DNA from: DAIDKA01 sp036489445
GTDB lineage: Bacteria; Pseudomonadota; Gammaproteobacteria; Steroidobacterales; Steroidobacteraceae
Assembly: GCA_036489445.1 (NCBI GenBank)
Contig: DASXFV010000020.1
Location: forward strand, 1-44,701
DNA length: 44,701 nucleotides
Direction of reading: 5' to 3'
The notes beneath the pieces are model-generated. The model saw nothing but the letters and a program-made list of their open reading frames with translations, ran no database searches and was not told the DNA's origin. A program made the position numbers and the translations under genes. Positions 42,460-44,701 of the stretch are shown one piece after another. Numbering within the stretch: the stretch's first letter is position 1; each line of letters starts with the position of its first letter.

Positions 42460-42503
42460 ATTGCTTCGGGTGGTGACGACCAAAGGGTTAATGGAGTTCC
42501 AGC

Positions 42504-43169
42504 ATGGCATTGTTGAGTGGCAAGAACAGCATTCCTAGCCCCGCACAGGCCTTGCCCGGTCGCAGCACTGCGCTGGCGGTGCCCGAGACCCATTTTGTGA
42601 ATCACCATCGCATCATTCCGCCATTTCCCGCTGGAATGCAGGAAGCAGTGTTCGGTATGGGTTGCTTCTGGGGCGCCGAAAAGCTCTTCTGGAAGCTGCC
42701 TGGTGTGTATTCCACCGCGGTGGGTTATGCCGGTGGCCACACGCCGAACCCCACCTACCAGGAAGTGTGCAGCGGCCAGACAGGGCACACCGAAGTCGTC
42801 AAAGTGGTCTTCGACCCCACGGTCACGTCCTATGAGGACCTGCTGCAGGCCTTCTGGGAGAATCACGATCCCACTGAAGGGATGCGCCAGGGAAATGACG
42901 TCGGTACGCAGTACCGTTCCGCGATTTACGCCCAGGGCGCCGAGCAGTTGAAGATCGCGCAAGAGTCACGCGCGCATTTCCAAGGCCCGATGACTGCCGC
43001 TGGGTTTGGCGCCATCACCACCGAAATCCGCGAGGCGCCGACGTTCTACTATGCCGAGGATTATCACCAGCAGTATCTGGCGAAGAATCCGGATGGCTAT
43101 TGCCCGAATCACTCGTGCGGAATTCCCTATAAATCCGCAGTGTTATATTCGGGTGCGAAGGCATATTAG
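42504..43169 (+). CDS. msrA: Peptide methionine sulfoxide reductase MsrA
   Basis: MsrA reduces the S-epimer of methionine sulfoxide in proteins, using thioredoxin. In 221 residues the N-terminal extension (PETHFVNHHRIIPPFP) is of the long E. coli type, the catalytic Cys is in FGMGCFWGAEK (Cys54), and conserved blocks GYAGG, TGHTEVVKV, ENHDPT, QYRSAIY and DYHQQYLAKNP follow. The C-terminal resolving-Cys segment reads YCPNHSCGIPY. ATG 42504 follows the Dcp-like gene by 44 bp. The next 350 bp hold no clear large gene. Confidence 0.96.
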   Translation: MALLSGKNSIPSPAQALPGRSTALAVPETHFVNHHRIIPPFPAGMQEAVFGMGCFWGAEKLFWKLPGVYSTAVGYAGGHTPNPTYQEVCSGQTGHTEVVKVVFDPTVTSYEDLLQAFWENHDPTEGMRQGNDVGTQYRSAIYAQGAEQLKIAQESRAHFQGPMTAAGFGAITTEIREAPTFYYAEDYHQQYLAKNPDGYCPNHSCGIPYKSAVLYSGAKAY

Positions 43170-43346
43170 ATGGTTTGCCTTGGGTTCCATCAGGAAGGGG
43201 TCACGAAAGGAATGTGCGTTTTATGCGGGAAAACACTCGATGTTTCCGGCGTAGAGGTCTACCTGAAGCCTAGCGGTATTCTGGAACTAGGAAAGTCCTC
43301 GGAGAAGGAAAATCCTCCGCGAATGGGAAAGCTGACGACCACGTAA
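43170..43346 (+). other. Short open frame directly after msrA, doubtful gene; otherwise empty gap to 43460
   Basis: A 58-codon frame starts at ATG 43170, touching the msrA stop, and ends with TAA 43344-43346. It contains GMCVLCGKTLDVSG, which resembles half a zinc ribbon (C-x-x-C-G-K). There is no separate ribosome binding site, and third-position GC is lower than in neighbouring genes, so it may be chance or a remnant. From 43347 to 43460 I see no gene and no clear terminator. Confidence 0.25.
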
Positions 43347-43462
43347 TTGCTTCGGCGTTAGGCTGCTGACATTTCCTGGAACATCTCAGTTCGGCCAGAG
43401 CGGTCAACGCTAACTGGCTTGGCACCGTTGCAATCCAGCCATTGAGAAATCCCCGTCCCATC

Positions 43463-43480
43463 TGCAAACAAATGGTTGCA
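43463..43480. promoter_or_regulatory. Operator 1 (imperfect palindrome) of the ArsR/SRPBCC pair
   Basis: TGCAAACAAATGGTTGCA is an imperfect palindrome whose arms extend by TC/GA to 43461-43482. It agrees with operator 2 at 14 of 18 positions and covers the -35 hexamer at 43476-43481. ArsR-family repressors bind this kind of dyad as dimers, and an ArsR gene follows downstream. Confidence 0.6.
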
Positions 43481-43504
43481 GATAGTTGGCGACCGTAGTA
43501 TGTT
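43476..43504 (+). promoter_or_regulatory. Promoter of the SRPBCC-arsR operon
   Basis: TTGCAG (43476-43481), a 17-nt spacer and TATGTT (43499-43504) make a good sigma-70 match. The expected start of transcription is about 43510-43512, leaving a very short leader containing GGAAGG before ATG 43523. Both hexamers touch operator dyads. Confidence 0.55.
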
Positions 43505-43521
43505 GCAACCGGAAGGTTGCA
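43504..43521. promoter_or_regulatory. Operator 2 (perfect palindrome) of the ArsR/SRPBCC pair
   Basis: TGCAACC-GGAA-GGTTGCA is a perfect 7-bp inverted repeat that overlaps the end of the -10, the predicted transcript start and the ribosome binding site GGAAGG. It starts exactly 41 bp after operator 1, close to four helical turns, so two dimers could sit on the same face of the DNA. Confidence 0.65.
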
Positions 43522-43522
43522 C

Positions 43523-43990
43523 ATGCCAAATTCAGACAGAATCGAAAAGCGGGTGAGGATACGTGCATCGGTATCGCGCGTATGGCGGGCGATTACCGAT
43601 GCGCGGGAGTTCGGCCAATGGTTTGGTATCCAACTCGCGGGTGACTTCGTCGCGGGCGCTAGCCTCACAGCCGTCTTCAGCGCAGAATTCAACCAAGCGG
43701 CCATTATCGCGCAGCAGCAAAAGCTCGGTTTGCCCCCTTCGGGGATACGAGCGCCGGAGAAGAACTTTGTGTTCTGCACGGTGGAGTGCATCGAGCCGGA
43801 GCGGTACTTCAGCTTTCGCTGGATCCCCTATGGGATCGACGCAGAGGCGGATGTAAAGGAGGAGCCGAAAACGTTGGTCGAGTTTCTCCTTGAGGAAATC
43901 CCCGAGGGCACATCACTCACGATAGCGGAATCAGGATTTGACCGCGTACCCGCGTACCCGCGCATCGGCGCCAGCGCGCATTTCGAATGA
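43523..43990 (+). CDS. SRPBCC (AHSA1-like) protein with frameshifted C-terminus
   Basis: The product is a START/AHSA1-type SRPBCC domain protein: RIRASVSRVWRAITDAREFGQWFG at the N-terminus, a central beta-sheet (AEFNQAAIIAQQQ, EKNFVFCTVECIEPERYFSFRW) and TLVEFLLEEIPEGTSLTIAESGFDRVPA. Such proteins bind hydrophobic ligands and often pair with an ArsR repressor. The last residues (YPRIGASAHFE) do not fit the family. An 8-bp tandem duplication at 43942-43957 shifts the frame just after GFDRVPA. Removing one copy restores AFRMNEAGWFAQAENITRHI and a stop at 44047-44049, overlapping the arsR start. The present 155-residue protein lacks the final helix that packs on the sheet and is probably impaired. 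ATG 43523 has GGAAGG 6 nt ahead. Confidence 0.8.
   Translation: MPNSDRIEKRVRIRASVSRVWRAITDAREFGQWFGIQLAGDFVAGASLTAVFSAEFNQAAIIAQQQKLGLPPSGIRAPEKNFVFCTVECIEPERYFSFRWIPYGIDAEADVKEEPKTLVEFLLEEIPEGTSLTIAESGFDRVPAYPRIGASAHFE
43942..43957 (+). repeat. 8-bp tandem duplication causing a frameshift
   Basis: CCGCGTAC occurs twice in tandem (43942-43949, 43950-43957) and is followed by a partial third copy CCGCG. Eight bases are not a multiple of three, so the second copy shifts the SRPBCC reading frame. Confidence 0.85.
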
Positions 43991-44049
43991 ACGAAGCCGG
44001 ATGGTTCGCTCAGGCGGAAAATATAACCAGGCATATCGACAGTGCATAG
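43991..44049 (+). pseudogene. Out-of-frame C-terminal tail of the SRPBCC gene
   Basis: In the frame that would be used without the duplication, these bases encode NEAGWFAQAENITRHIDSA and a TAG at 44047-44049. This reads like the last helix of the SRPBCC family, and the restored stop would overlap the GTG start of arsR by 8 nt. Confidence 0.7.
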
Positions 44050-44392
44050 CACTGCGGAGGTTTTCTCCGCTCTCGGCGATGAATCACGCCTTTCAGTTTT
44101 GAGGAAGCTCAGTAGGGGCGCCGCCCTATCAGCTACCGTGCTTGCGGAGGATGCGCCAGTTACGCGGCAGGCCATTGTCAAGCACCTGCAGATCCTCGCG
44201 GCTGCCGGCTTGGTCATGCCCCATAGGCGGGGACGCGAAGTATTGTACGCGCTAGAGCCGCGCAGGATCGATGAGGCACGGGAATTCCTGGAAGCCGTCT
44301 CCGCCGGTTGGGACCAGGCCATAGTTCGGTTGCGCGAGATGGTCGAGGGACATGTGTCTAAGCCGCGGCGTCGCGCGCCTCGGCGACGATGA
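44042..44392 (+). CDS. ArsR-family transcriptional repressor
   Basis: The 116-residue protein is a winged-helix regulator: STAEVFSALGDESRLSVLRKLSRG (helices 1-2), PVTRQAIVKHLQILAAAGLV (the recognition helix of the SmtB/ArsR fold) and HRRGREVLYALEPRRI (the wing). No Cys cluster for metal sensing is present (there is no Cys at all), so it likely senses a non-metal signal, perhaps with the SRPBCC protein. GTG 44042 would overlap the end of the unmutated SRPBCC frame, which implies translational coupling that the frameshift now breaks. The operators at 43463-43521 are its likely targets, giving autoregulation. The C-terminus is Arg-rich (KPRRRAPRRR). Confidence 0.9.
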   Translation: MHSTAEVFSALGDESRLSVLRKLSRGAALSATVLAEDAPVTRQAIVKHLQILAAAGLVMPHRRGREVLYALEPRRIDEAREFLEAVSAGWDQAIVRLREMVEGHVSKPRRRAPRRR

Positions 44393-44497
44393 CGGCCGGC
44401 CCAATGCCTCACTGGCACAAGTCACCCGACCGCCAGTAGCTAAGCATCCTCGATCGGCGGTAGCTTGGGTGCTCGGCGAAGAAACTTCACTGTGCAG

Positions 44498-44701
44498 TCA
44501 GCGTGTGACCTGACGGTTCTGGGCCGCCGCGACGCCGAGCTGCTTATGGGTCACATCGTGCGGATAGAGGATCGGCGGCTTCCCCGTCTTCGCCGTGATG
44601 TCCCGGGTGAGCAGCGCCACCGTGGACTCCCGGACCGGAGGTTGAGGCTCGAGGAATGCCCGATAGTAGTTGCCGCGGGCGTAGTCGATCGGGTGCAGGC
44701 C
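44498..44701 (-). CDS. Partial gene of unknown function at the window edge
   Basis: An open frame enters from the right edge and gives the last 67 residues of a protein, ending in TGA (44500-44498). It contains GLHPIDYARGNYYRAFLEPQ and TAKTGKPPILYPHDVTHKQLG. I do not recognise the family. Smooth codon use and convergence with arsR support a real gene rather than chance. The 105 bp between it and arsR hold no clear terminator. Confidence 0.5.
   Translation of the reverse strand, partial: GLHPIDYARGNYYRAFLEPQPPVRESTVALLTRDITAKTGKPPILYPHDVTHKQLGVAAAQNRQVTR

Noticed and set aside
44393..44497. Possible terminator formed by ACCGCC ... GGCGGT after arsR
   Set aside because: The arms are only 6 bp, separated by more than 20 nt, with no T-run.
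1..44701. Defence island, prophage, CRISPR, IS element or tRNA genes
   Set aside because: I looked for repeat arrays, integrase or transposase motifs, nuclease/helicase genes and tRNA-like folds and saw none; gene content is metabolic and envelope-related.

Overview
The window looks like the chromosome of a high-GC Gammaproteobacterium. The evidence is a fused RlmKL methyltransferase, a class 2 quinone-linked PyrD, Puu-type polyamine genes, a PlpD-like type Vd patatin and strong G/C preference at third codon positions. A lineage near Xanthomonadales, Nevskiales or Steroidobacterales is plausible, but that is inference. I see no rRNA, tRNA, CRISPR array, insertion sequence or prophage. Most of the window is dense, ordinary coding sequence.

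Layout: 1-212 is the end of an FtsX-like permease. 284-1714 (-) is an aldehyde dehydrogenase. 2078-9001 (+) is a close-packed run: an unrecognised conserved 476-residue protein, glyoxalase I, a secreted NTF2-like protein, a secreted glycosidase-like TIM-barrel protein, a ROK fructokinase and an AGE-family sugar epimerase/isomerase. The last three look like a small sugar-use cassette. 9074-14487 (-) holds a secreted beta-propeller protein, a cytochrome c/PQQ sugar dehydrogenase fusion, a DHA2-type MFS exporter, a SUI1/YciH protein and a ferritin-like protein. 14564-20480 holds a DUF885 protein, a carboxylesterase, a divergent PurM-like protein coupled to pyrD, and an OmpA-family protein.

20538-36731 is a polyamine region. 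It has an omega-aminotransferase and PuuR back to back, RlmKL, PuuB, and then a likely ten-gene operon: puuD, puuA, a Pot/Spu-type ABC importer (binding lipoprotein, ATPase, two permeases), a polyphosphate-glucokinase-like ROK protein, a YbdL-like methionine aminotransferase, a cystathionine gamma-synthase-like enzyme and agmatine deiminase. Together these would import putrescine or spermidine, gamma-glutamylate and oxidise it, release GABA, and feed in agmatine. The aldehyde step (PuuC) has no gene in the cluster; the dehydrogenase at 284-1714 is a candidate.

36728-43169 holds a TPR protein, the PlpD-like patatin, a small conserved protein, an M3 peptidyl-dipeptidase and MsrA. 43463-44392 is a compact ArsR/SRPBCC regulatory pair. 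Its promoter is bracketed by two matching palindromes 41 bp apart, and its SRPBCC gene is frameshifted by an 8-bp tandem duplication. These are the clearest non-routine signals here. I do not see a convincing wholly new system.
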